Shown here: piece by piece, positions 6,086-12,526 of the stretch
How the letters are laid out: every line of letters begins with the position of its first letter
Numbering within the stretch: position 1 is the first letter of the stretch
Assembly: GCA_018378255.1 (NCBI GenBank)
Contig: JAGZXV010000172.1
Location: 1 to 12,526, forward strand
Reading direction: 5' to 3'
Source: Clostridiaceae bacterium
Lineage (GTDB): Bacteria; Bacillota; Clostridia; Lachnospirales; Lachnospiraceae
Length of the DNA: 12,526 nt
The notes under the pieces: generated by a model
Databases searched by the model: none
What the model was told of the DNA's origin: nothing
What the model saw: the letters and a program-made list of their open reading frames with translations, nothing else
Made by a program: the position numbers and the translations under genes

Positions 6086-7003
6086 TTAGTCCTTCCTCCG
6101 TTTTTTCTTACTCCCCTTCTGCTTCGGCGAAATCGCCTTAATCGCGATCAGCACCAAAACCCCGGCAATCGCCAGCTGAATGCCGATGCTGATATAAATC
6201 CAGTTCTGTGTCACAAAATTGGCCGAGTGGGCGCCAAACCACTGGGTAATGTTGTTTACCGCCTGGTTATTGCCCGCCTGCTTATTGATGGCCGCATAAA
6301 AGGTGACCGCCGGATTTAAGAGAAGCAGATAGAGAAATCCGCCGGAATTGGCCTGCTGGGTTACGCTTCCGATGGTGTTGGCGTAACTTGCCATATTCAT
6401 GCGCGCCATAGCCAGCACAAATGCATTGACCGCATAGGTGCCCGCAGCCACCACGATCAGAATTCCGTAAGAAACCACAGTGGCTAATGTGGAACGTTTA
6501 AAGATAGCCGACATGCACACCCCAAGGCTGCCCGCCAGCAGGGCCACCGCCACATAGCAGAGGAAAAGCATCAGAATATCCGACACCATTACCCCGCCGT
6601 ATACAAACACCAGAGCCAGAACCGGACAACTGGAAAATATCAAAAGAAACATCGTGCTGATGGAGGCACCCAGCTTTCCTATCACAATCTGGGCCGGCGT
6701 CATCTTCGTAGTCAGCATCAGATCCAGCGTCTGCCGTTCCCGCTCCCCGCTGATACTTCCGGAAGTGATTGCCGGGACAATGAACATGAGCAGCACAAAT
6801 TCGATGGACGCCACAAACATATACAGTTCCAGGAACGAAGAGTATTGAATCTCCGCCGTTATTTTCACCTGTTCAATGACAGAATACATATTGAGAAGGG
6901 CGACCACCGACAGTATCCCGTTAAATACCAGGATAATGAGCGCCAGGCGGAAGCTCCTCGTACTCACCTTCGTCTCTCTTCGGTATACCGGATTAATTTT
7001 CAT
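6086..7003 (-). CDS. ABC-2 type transporter permease
   Basis: This is the membrane subunit of an ABC system, partner of the ATPase encoded just upstream. It has 305 aa with about six hydrophobic segments: near residues 20-40, 60-85, 110-135, 145-165, 175-200 and 275-295. The cytoplasmic stretch SGSISGERERQTLDLMLTT (about 80-98) is a hallmark of ABC-2 permeases. The C-terminal tail is very basic (KQKGSKKKRRKD), consistent with a cytoplasmic end. The ATG at 7003 overlaps the last 11 nt of the ATPase gene and has an AAGGTGG site 9 nt upstream. The longer frame back to 7081 is wholly inside the ATPase gene and is rejected. The system is probably an exporter or a membrane-remodelling machine; the substrate is unknown. 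Confidence 0.88.
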   Translation of the reverse strand: MKINPVYRRETKVSTRSFRLALIILVFNGILSVVALLNMYSVIEQVKITAEIQYSSFLELYMFVASIEFVLLMFIVPAITSGSISGERERQTLDLMLTTKMTPAQIVIGKLGASISTMFLLIFSSCPVLALVFVYGGVMVSDILMLFLCYVAVALLAGSLGVCMSAIFKRSTLATVVSYGILIVVAAGTYAVNAFVLAMARMNMASYANTIGSVTQQANSGGFLYLLLLNPAVTFYAAINKQAGNNQAVNNITQWFGAHSANFVTQNWIYISIGIQLAIAGVLVLIAIKAISPKQKGSKKKRRKD

Positions 7004-7943
7004 GAGCCAGCACCACCTTTTCTTCCTCATGATCCGTGATCTGCATAAACAGGGATTCCAGACTGCCCTGCTCCCTGGCAAAGCCGTGAATCAGCACATC
7101 CGCATCCACCAGCTGCTGCAAAAGCAAAGCCTCATCGTGCCGGTCCCCTGAAAATCCCACCATAATATCCTGTTCCTTTACTGAAATGGTCTTTACAGAA
7201 GGATGGCTCCTTAACACGGCCAGCGCCTGCTGCAGATTGCTGTAAACAGAGATGATAATCGGATTGCTGATATTGATTCTGCTTAGAATCTCTTTCATAC
7301 TTCCATTTAAAACCATCCTTCCCTGTTCTATGATCCCGATGTCCGTACAAATCTCCGACAATTCGGAAAGCACATGGGAGCTGATTAAAATGGTCTTGCC
7401 CTGCTCCCTCAATTCATTGAGTATCTCTTTAAACTCATAGCGTGTTCTCGGATCCAGCCCCGAAGTGGGCTCATCCATAATCAGGATGGACGGATCATGA
7501 ATCAGCGCCCGGGCCAGACAGAGCCTCTGCTTCATTCCTCTGGAAAGGCCGTCCACATAAAAATCCACCTTTTCATCCAGCCCCACCTGCTCCAACAGCG
7601 CCATATACCGTTTTCTGGCCTTTAAGCCGTAAATCCCATAGCAGGAAGAGAAGAATTCCATATACTCCATCACCGTCAGGTTATCATATACGCCGAAGAA
7701 ATCCGGTATATATCCGATCTTTTCCTTTAATTGATCCTGTCTTTTCACAGCGTCAATCCCATCGATCAAAACGGTTCCACTGTCAGGATACAGAAGCCCT
7801 GTCATAATCTTTATGGTGGTAGTCTTCCCTGCGCCGTTGGGGCCTACAAATCCATAGAGGGCGCCGTCTTTAATCTCCATGTCCAAACCATCAAGGGCGG
7901 GGAATTTTTTATAACTCTTTTTCAGTTCTTTAATTTCAAGCAT
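6993..7943 (-). CDS. ABC transporter ATP-binding protein (ABC-2 exporter family)
   Basis: This cytoplasmic ATPase of 316 aa drives the adjacent ABC-2 permease. The Walker A motif GPNGAGKT is at 34-41. The signature LSRGMKQRLCLAR starts at 133. Walker B ILIMDEPTSGLD spans 153-164 with catalytic Glu158, and the switch histidine is His190 in LISSH. The Q-loop region reads IGYIPDFFGVYDNLTVMEY, with Asp where many ABC proteins have Gln, as in several ABC-2-type ATPases. After about residue 220 there is a C-terminal domain of about 95 aa. The ATG at 7943 follows GGGGAGGAACGATA and shares one base with the stop of the upstream gene (TAATG), and the 3' end overlaps the permease gene by 11 nt. Both overlaps indicate coupled translation in one operon. 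Confidence 0.93.
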   Translation of the reverse strand: MLEIKELKKSYKKFPALDGLDMEIKDGALYGFVGPNGAGKTTTIKIMTGLLYPDSGTVLIDGIDAVKRQDQLKEKIGYIPDFFGVYDNLTVMEYMEFFSSCYGIYGLKARKRYMALLEQVGLDEKVDFYVDGLSRGMKQRLCLARALIHDPSILIMDEPTSGLDPRTRYEFKEILNELREQGKTILISSHVLSELSEICTDIGIIEQGRMVLNGSMKEILSRINISNPIIISVYSNLQQALAVLRSHPSVKTISVKEQDIMVGFSGDRHDEALLLQQLVDADVLIHGFAREQGSLESLFMQITDHEEEKVVLAHEN

Positions 7944-10447
7944 TATCGTTCCTCCCCTATCACATCAATCATAGGCAGTAAGATATTCCAGCTGTACTCG
8001 CTGGTATTGTCATACAGGTATTTCACTGTCAGGGTATTGCTCGGCGACAGGTAAGGAGACAGCTCCGACGCGTTATATTCCATCTTCTTAGGATCCAGAA
8101 GATCAAAAATACCTGTATTATAATTATAGAAATACATGTTGCCGGAAAACGGCGTCATATATCCATACTTATCATTGCTCAGGAACAGATCGGAAATCGT
8201 GCTGAGCTTAATCCGCTCCACATCGATGTCATTTCCCAATGAATACTCCAGAACAACCGGATCAATTCCATATAAAATGTTGCTCGCAGGGTCATACTGT
8301 CCACTCACTATCTTGGGACGCTTCATCAGCACCGACCTGGATACCATCCGGTCCCTGTATGGATTAACGGAAAGAGACGATGTCACAACAGTCAGACCGT
8401 CATGCTCATATTCCCCTTCTGCCATCAGGTTTAAGGTATCTTCATTCTTAACGAAGCCCACCACACGGGCATCCGAAATATAGGAGGTCAGAAAGTTATC
8501 CAGATAGAAAATGAGAGCGTTGGTTTTCTCCAGGGCATCCAGATAGTACTCATCCTCGATATCCGCCTTTTTATAACGGTTTCCTCCTGATATGGCCTCA
8601 GCCACGATGTAGTACTGTCCAACCGGATACCGGATCAGTTCAAGTCCATCCAGTTTTTTCGTCTCTCCCGGCTGCATATCTCCCAGCATAACCATGGTTC
8701 CATACATGATGAGGGTGGCATTCTCCACCGGATAATCAAAGGAGTTGGTGACCGATCCGCTGATTTTCCCATCAAACAGCTTCACCTGTCCCTCAAATCC
8801 TATGTGATTTACATTGTCTTCACTTTTCTCCAGCTGGAAGTATTTTGGCTCAAATGCGACCACGTTCTGTGCGGAAATCTTAGTCTTTTCCGGACCGTAG
8901 TTGATGGCGATATTGTAGTCCTCCGATCCGGTAAACCTGGTTGGAGAAGACATCATCTCATAGTAATAGCTCCGCGTCACAGGGCGGACGGAATAAGACG
9001 GATTTAAGCTCAGGGAGTAAGGTTTATTATAAGGCGTCCTGATATTGATATATGTGGATTCGCTTATCATATCCTCAGAAGCGTCTATAAACCTGGCATA
9101 ATTATAAAATGTATCCTCAAACCTGGTTTTATTGCCCATCAGGTAAATAATTCCGGTAAACAATATGGACAGCACCACAACTCCCATCCGGTAATACTCC
9201 CTCAAATCCCTCTGTTTGAGGAATATATAGAGCCCCGGGCCCACCAGCAGGATATAAATGATGATTTCCATCACATAAAGCGGTACTTCCGGAAGTTTAT
9301 CCACATTTCCGGTGTTAATCATGCCCTTAACCGACCAATACTGGTTGGAATTTCCGCTGTACACAGCCTCAGCCAGACGGTTGATCCGCTCTTCTCCCAG
9401 GAGGTTGGTAAATAATTTGTCCACATAAGAAGGATTCTCCCGGCAGAATTCCTCGATGTCAGCGAAATCATAAGCGGCGACTGCAATGATTCCCTTTTCC
9501 CGGCTCACCGACGATAACAAAGGCATCTGGTCGTCTGAAAAGACCACATTGCCCCCATGCAGGGAAACATCCACACAGGGAATATTGATATTGGAATCCA
9601 GGGGGCCGCTGGTATCAAACTCCAACCCCATATTGACCGACATCACAGTGGGAGCATCGTAGGAATCATCCAATAATTCCGGAGCAAAACGTCCCAGCGT
9701 ATCATCCACCCGGTTTCCCGTTCCCAGAATCATAATCCCGCCGTTCTTCACCCATTCCATCAAAATGGTGGTCTGCCGCTCCGACAGATCGCGGATTCTG
9801 TAACTGCTGATTAAGATCACATCCACCAGATCCAGGCCGATCTCTTCCTCCGGAAATGTCTCCTTAGTCAGATTAAATGTTTTCGTCCTCAGCATGCTGT
9901 AACTCACACCGATGCCGTTAAGATAGCTTAATTTCTCCGGGTGGTCCGACAACACGCCGATAAACAGCTCGGAAACATCCAGGCTGACATTCAGCTTCAG
10001 ACGCTTTTCCACCACTTTCTGTCCATTTTCATCAACCAGGGAAACAAAGAGCTGATCCGCCCTGTTGCCGAGAGGAATGTTGACATGTTCCTTTGAAGAA
10101 CTTCCGGCATCAATGGTTACAGGATACTCGTACCTGTAAATCTCATAGTCCGATTCCATGGAAAGGATCTGGATTTTGCCCTGAAACGCCTGATCCGCGC
10201 TGTTGACAAGATCAATCCAGACCGGCACATATCTTCCGCCCTTCGCCGTATTGTCATAACCATAATTGACCTCCATGGTTATGGCCTCTTCTCCCAATAC
10301 ATAAGCAGCCGCCTGGGACGGCTCCATCCCGGCAGCTGCTTTTTCCGACGCAGAAACCAAAAAGGTCCCGGCCACAGCGAGCAGGGCTGCCAGGCAAAGG
10401 GTAACTATCATCCTGTTCTTTTTCTGCTTATTCTTTTGATTGCTCAT
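7943..10447 (-). CDS. Large membrane-anchored extracytoplasmic protein with GATase1-like domain, ABC-associated
   Basis: I do not recognise a named gene. With the preferred start the protein has 834 aa. Visible parts in order are: a basic N-terminus and a hydrophobic signal/anchor segment (about 13-33); a beta-rich domain beginning MEVNYGYDNTAKGGRYVPVW (about 58-155); and a Rossmann-like segment with LFIGVLSDHPEKLSYL, VDVILISSY and MEWVKNGGIMILGTGN (about 161-245) that resembles a class I glutamine-amidotransferase-like fold. I see no G-x-C-x-G nucleophile elbow, so it is probably not an enzyme. Two close helices follow (about 389-410 and 421-437), joined by the positive loop KQRDLREYYR, which should be cytoplasmic. 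About 397 further residues are then outside. The architecture recalls auxiliary subunits of Gld-type ABC systems. The ATG at 10447 has GGAG 6 nt upstream; an ATG at 10459 is the alternative. It lies between the sensor kinase and the ABC genes, so it probably works with the transporter. Confidence 0.8.
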   Translation of the reverse strand: MSNQKNKQKKNRMIVTLCLAALLAVAGTFLVSASEKAAAGMEPSQAAAYVLGEEAITMEVNYGYDNTAKGGRYVPVWIDLVNSADQAFQGKIQILSMESDYEIYRYEYPVTIDAGSSSKEHVNIPLGNRADQLFVSLVDENGQKVVEKRLKLNVSLDVSELFIGVLSDHPEKLSYLNGIGVSYSMLRTKTFNLTKETFPEEEIGLDLVDVILISSYRIRDLSERQTTILMEWVKNGGIMILGTGNRVDDTLGRFAPELLDDSYDAPTVMSVNMGLEFDTSGPLDSNINIPCVDVSLHGGNVVFSDDQMPLLSSVSREKGIIAVAAYDFADIEEFCRENPSYVDKLFTNLLGEERINRLAEAVYSGNSNQYWSVKGMINTGNVDKLPEVPLYVMEIIIYILLVGPGLYIFLKQRDLREYYRMGVVVLSILFTGIIYLMGNKTRFEDTFYNYARFIDASEDMISESTYINIRTPYNKPYSLSLNPSYSVRPVTRSYYYEMMSSPTRFTGSEDYNIAINYGPEKTKISAQNVVAFEPKYFQLEKSEDNVNHIGFEGQVKLFDGKISGSVTNSFDYPVENATLIMYGTMVMLGDMQPGETKKLDGLELIRYPVGQYYIVAEAISGGNRYKKADIEDEYYLDALEKTNALIFYLDNFLTSYISDARVVGFVKNEDTLNLMAEGEYEHDGLTVVTSSLSVNPYRDRMVSRSVLMKRPKIVSGQYDPASNILYGIDPVVLEYSLGNDIDVERIKLSTISDLFLSNDKYGYMTPFSGNMYFYNYNTGIFDLLDPKKMEYNASELSPYLSPSNTLTVKYLYDNTSEYSWNILLPMIDVIGEER

Positions 10448-10463
10448 CTCTGTCTCCATTAAA

Positions 10464-11609
10464 CTATTTCTCATCCGGCATGCCGAAATTTTCTTTGTTA
10501 ATATCAAAATTCACCTTTAATTTTACCGTAAATACCGTTCCCGAAAGGTCGCTGGATACCGTAATAAGCCCGCCATGCATATCCACAATGTTCTTCGCTA
10601 TGGCAAGTCCCAGCCCGGTGCCTCCCGTATTGGTAGATCTGGACTGCTCAACTCTGTAAAACTTGTCAAAAATCAGCGGCAGCTCGTCTTTTGGGATCAC
10701 ATAGCCATAGTTGGTTACGGATACGGTCACCACAGTATTGGTGGCATGGACCTTAACCAGAATCCGCTTTCCTTCCGCACCGTATTTAATGGCGTTATTG
10801 ATCAGATTATCAAAAAGACGGGCAAGAAGGTTGCCGTCCGCAGTTATAATCTTAGCCGGAACATTGCTCTGCAGTTCATAGGCCAGGTTTTTCTCTGTAA
10901 AATTGGGGTAAAATTCTTCCAATAACTGGCTCAGAAGTTTTACGATATCCACCGGCGCTGCTTTCATGGAAATCTTTCCATAATTCAGCTTGGTAAAGCC
11001 GAACAGGTCTTCAATCAGCTTTTCCAGGCGCTTCGCCTTAGTATATGTGATATTTATGTACTTCTTCTGCATCTCCTGCGGAATCGGTGCATTGCCTGAC
11101 AGAAGTTCCAGATAGCCTATAATGGATGTAAGCGGTGTCCTGAGATCGTGGGCCACATTGGTAATCAGTTCGTTCTTGGTCCTCTCCGATTCCCTTTCCT
11201 TATCCATCAATTCCCTGATGTCTTCCACCATCTTGTTCAAATTGGCGGCCATGGTGGAGAATTCGTCGTCTCCTACGATCTCCACTACTGTGTTCAGATC
11301 GCCTTCTGAAATATTCTGAATGGCGGCTGAAATCTTGGAGATATACTTCATGGAACGCTCCTGAAGCAGCAGAAATGTGATGGAAAATACGCCGATTCCC
11401 AAAAGTACATATAAAAGAATAATCCAAACATCAGAAGATTTAAAAAGAATGATAACGGAGTTGGTTCGTCCTGATGTTTCCATATAATCGGCCAGCATGG
11501 CCAGATTGGTCACTACAAAGATCTCCACCAGGCAGGCGACCACCGCACTATATATAATGTTCATTATTACGCGGGTATGGAAACGCCGGCTCATATCATT
11601 ATTTTTCAA
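10464..11609 (-). CDS. Membrane sensor histidine kinase (VanS-like)
   Basis: This sensor of the two-component pair has 381 aa. TM1 (about 15-37) and TM2 (about 61-83) flank a short extracytoplasmic loop of about 23 residues. That suggests sensing in or at the membrane, or via partner proteins such as the ABC complex. A HAMP region (about 84-135) precedes the HisKA box NVAHDLRTPLTSIIGYLELL, with phospho-accepting His154. The ATPase domain has the N-box LFDNLINNAIKYG (265-277) and the G2 box GGTGLGLAIAK (329-339). The G1 position reads VTNYGYVIPKDELPLIF instead of DxGxG, a form seen in VanS-like kinases. The first codon is TTG at 11609, with TAGGA 7-8 nt upstream. The later ATG at 11594 (MSRR) lacks a ribosome site, so TTG is preferred. 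It overlaps the regulator gene by 11 nt. No vanHAX genes are nearby, so vancomycin sensing should not be assumed. Confidence 0.93.
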   Translation of the reverse strand: MKNNDMSRRFHTRVIMNIIYSAVVACLVEIFVVTNLAMLADYMETSGRTNSVIILFKSSDVWIILLYVLLGIGVFSITFLLLQERSMKYISKISAAIQNISEGDLNTVVEIVGDDEFSTMAANLNKMVEDIRELMDKERESERTKNELITNVAHDLRTPLTSIIGYLELLSGNAPIPQEMQKKYINITYTKAKRLEKLIEDLFGFTKLNYGKISMKAAPVDIVKLLSQLLEEFYPNFTEKNLAYELQSNVPAKIITADGNLLARLFDNLINNAIKYGAEGKRILVKVHATNTVVTVSVTNYGYVIPKDELPLIFDKFYRVEQSRSTNTGGTGLGLAIAKNIVDMHGGLITVSSDLSGTVFTVKLKVNFDINKENFGMPDEK

Positions 11610-12303
11610 TTTTGTATCCTACCCCCCACACGGTGGTGATAATCTTGCTCTGTCTGCTGTCCTCTTTCATCTTTCCGCGAAGGCGGCGGATATGTACCAT
11701 AACCGTATTATTGGCTTCATATACCTTCTCATTCCAGACCTTTTCGAAGATCTCGTCAGTACTGAACACCTTGCCCGGATTGGACGCCAGCAAATACAGA
11801 ATATCGAATTCAATCGGGGTCAGTTTAATCTCTTCGTCATCCACCAGGACTTTGTGGTTATCCTTGTTGATCACCAGACCTTTTATAATAATCTCGTTCT
11901 TAGCATTCTCATGGGCGGCGCTGTTGGGATTAAGCTGAGTATATCGTCTCAGCTGGGATTTCACCCTGGCCGTCAGTTCCAGAGGATTAAACGGCTTTAC
12001 CACATAATCGTCCGCACCGGTTCCAAGTCCTAATATCTTATCTAAATCCGTGGAACGGGCGCTGAGCATGATAATCGGAATGTTATTCGTCTCTCTTATC
12101 TTTTTGCACATCTCAAGTCCGTCCATTCCCGGCATCATAATGTCCAGGAGTACCAGATGAATCTCCTCATGTGCTAATATAGACAGCCCCTGCTGGGCGT
12201 TCTCTGCTTTAAATACCTTATAACCATCACTAACCAGATAAATTTCAACTAATTCGGCAATCTCTTTCTCGTCATCCACTACCAGAATATTAATCTGTGA
12301 CAT
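11599..12303 (-). CDS. OmpR/PhoB-family response regulator
   Basis: This DNA-binding response regulator has 234 aa. The receiver domain (about 5-118) has the acidic pocket VVDDE (Asp10, Asp11), the phospho-acceptor Asp54 in LLDIMMPGMDG, the switch Ser81 in IIMLSARS and Lys103 in YVVKPFNP. The winged-helix effector domain (about 138-232) has LTPIEFDILYLLASNPGKVF, the recognition helix NNTVMVHIRRLRGKM and the C-terminal hairpin TVWGVGYKIE. The ATG at 12303 follows AAAGGAGGAAAGGCT, an ideal site; the frame upstream to 12369 lacks such a signal and lies in the leader. It is the first gene of a five-gene operon and is most similar in pattern to VanR-type regulators. It probably controls its own operon. 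Confidence 0.95.
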   Translation of the reverse strand: MSQINILVVDDEKEIAELVEIYLVSDGYKVFKAENAQQGLSILAHEEIHLVLLDIMMPGMDGLEMCKKIRETNNIPIIMLSARSTDLDKILGLGTGADDYVVKPFNPLELTARVKSQLRRYTQLNPNSAAHENAKNEIIIKGLVINKDNHKVLVDDEEIKLTPIEFDILYLLASNPGKVFSTDEIFEKVWNEKVYEANNTVMVHIRRLRGKMKEDSRQSKIITTVWGVGYKIEK

Positions 12304-12353
12304 AGCCTTTCCTCCTTTGTCAGCCTGCAGCGCAGACTGGTTGTAGCTTTCTC

Positions 12354-12363
12354 CACTATAGTG
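12354..12363. promoter_or_regulatory. Palindrome in the leader of the response-regulator operon
   Basis: CACTATAGTG is a perfect 10-bp palindrome lying between the predicted start of transcription and the regulator's ribosome site. It could be a regulatory site or chance. OmpR-type regulators usually bind direct repeats, which lowers the likelihood of an autoregulatory box. Confidence 0.25.
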
Positions 12364-12397
12364 TACCACAAGAATATACGTTTTGCCTTACTTTTTT

Positions 12398-12426
12398 ATT
12401 ACAAAGAGCTAGGGAATTTCTGTCAA
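12398..12426 (-). promoter_or_regulatory. Predicted sigma-A promoter of the two-component/ABC operon
   Basis: On the minus strand a perfect TTGACA (12426-12421) is followed after 17 nt by TGTAAT (12403-12398), a 5 of 6 match to the -10 consensus. The expected transcription start is near 12391, with a leader of nearly 90 nt. No other good promoter is seen inside the operon, and the short spacings and overlaps support a single transcript of about 6.4 kb. Confidence 0.8.
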
Positions 12427-12455
12427 AATATAGAGGATGGGTGTAAATTCTTTTT

Positions 12456-12526
12456 GGGGGGGATTGGCGGGGGGAACGCTAAGAAACCGGGATCCGGCGG
12501 GGCGGCGGGCGTATGTGGGCGGAGGG
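12456..12526 (+). other. G-rich non-coding stretch with a G-quadruplex motif
   Basis: The plus strand carries seven tracts of three or more G in 71 nt, including runs of 7 (12456-12462) and 6 (12469-12474). The segment 12499-12526 has four G-tracts with loops of 4, 7 and 4 nt and so fits the canonical G3+N1-7 rule. It lies upstream of the operon promoter and outside the predicted transcript. No gene is visible. The base composition is unlike the rest of the window, so sequencing error near a contig end is also possible. Confidence 0.5.

Noticed and set aside
7004..7081. Longer N-terminus for the ABC-2 permease
   Set aside because: The extension lies wholly within the ATPase gene and reads as Arg/Cys/Trp-rich out-of-frame sequence; the ATG at 7003 has a ribosome site and fits the family.
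11497..12033. A plus-strand open frame of 178 codons
   Set aside because: It lies antisense across the response-regulator and kinase genes, has no ribosome site and shows no recognisable domain.
10464..12303. A vancomycin-resistance regulatory pair (vanR/vanS)
   Set aside because: The proteins are VanR/VanS-like in pattern, but no vanH, vanA-type ligase or vanX gene lies here; the genes that follow are an ABC system.
1..12526. CRISPR array, tRNA, rRNA, transposase or integrase
   Set aside because: No regularly spaced repeats, no cloverleaf or rRNA signature and no recombinase motif were found on either strand.

Overview
The window looks like chromosomal DNA of a low- to mid-GC Firmicute, most likely a Clostridia of the Lachnospiraceae (Hungatella / Enterocloster / Lachnoclostridium type). 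The reasons are strong AGGAGG ribosome sites before most genes, consensus TTGACA promoters, a lipoprotein with a Gly/Ser/Thr/Ala-rich linker typical of that family, and frequent GTG/TTG starts. The genus is inference only. Every gene lies on the minus strand, so transcription runs from high to low coordinates.

Region 1 (1-4300) is an oligopeptide ABC importer operon in the order promoter - oppA (lipoprotein peptide binder) - oppB - oppC (permeases) - oppD (ATPase, cut by the window edge). The oppA promoter is a near-consensus sigma-A site whose -10 element lies in a perfect 6-4-6 palindrome. Part of this site is repeated about 75 bp upstream. Two long hairpins without U-tracts separate oppA from oppBCD. 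They probably protect the oppA message or thin out downstream expression.

Region 2 (about 4300-5980) is an AT-rich islet between the two operons. It holds a small soluble eukaryotic-type Ser/Thr kinase-like protein. Directly upstream is a decayed GyrI-like (effector-binding domain) gene, broken by two frameshifts and an internal deletion. Its last fragment is in frame with the kinase, but the kinase has its own excellent ribosome site.

Region 3 (about 5980-12430) is a tightly coupled five-gene operon: OmpR-type response regulator, VanS-like histidine kinase, a large membrane-anchored extracytoplasmic protein with a GATase1-like fold, an ABC ATPase and an ABC-2 permease. Three of the four junctions overlap (11, 1 and 11 bp) and the fourth has a 16-nt gap. 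One sigma-A promoter lies upstream, and a 19-bp hairpin lies at the 3' end. The likely logic is that the sensor kinase detects an envelope signal and the regulator drives expression of a three-part membrane machine (ATPase, permease, large ectodomain partner) of unknown substrate. This is the least described unit in the window.

The last ~75 bases are very G-rich with no gene. They contain a canonical G-quadruplex motif, or they may be poor-quality sequence near a contig end. No tRNA, rRNA, CRISPR array, transposase or integrase was seen.
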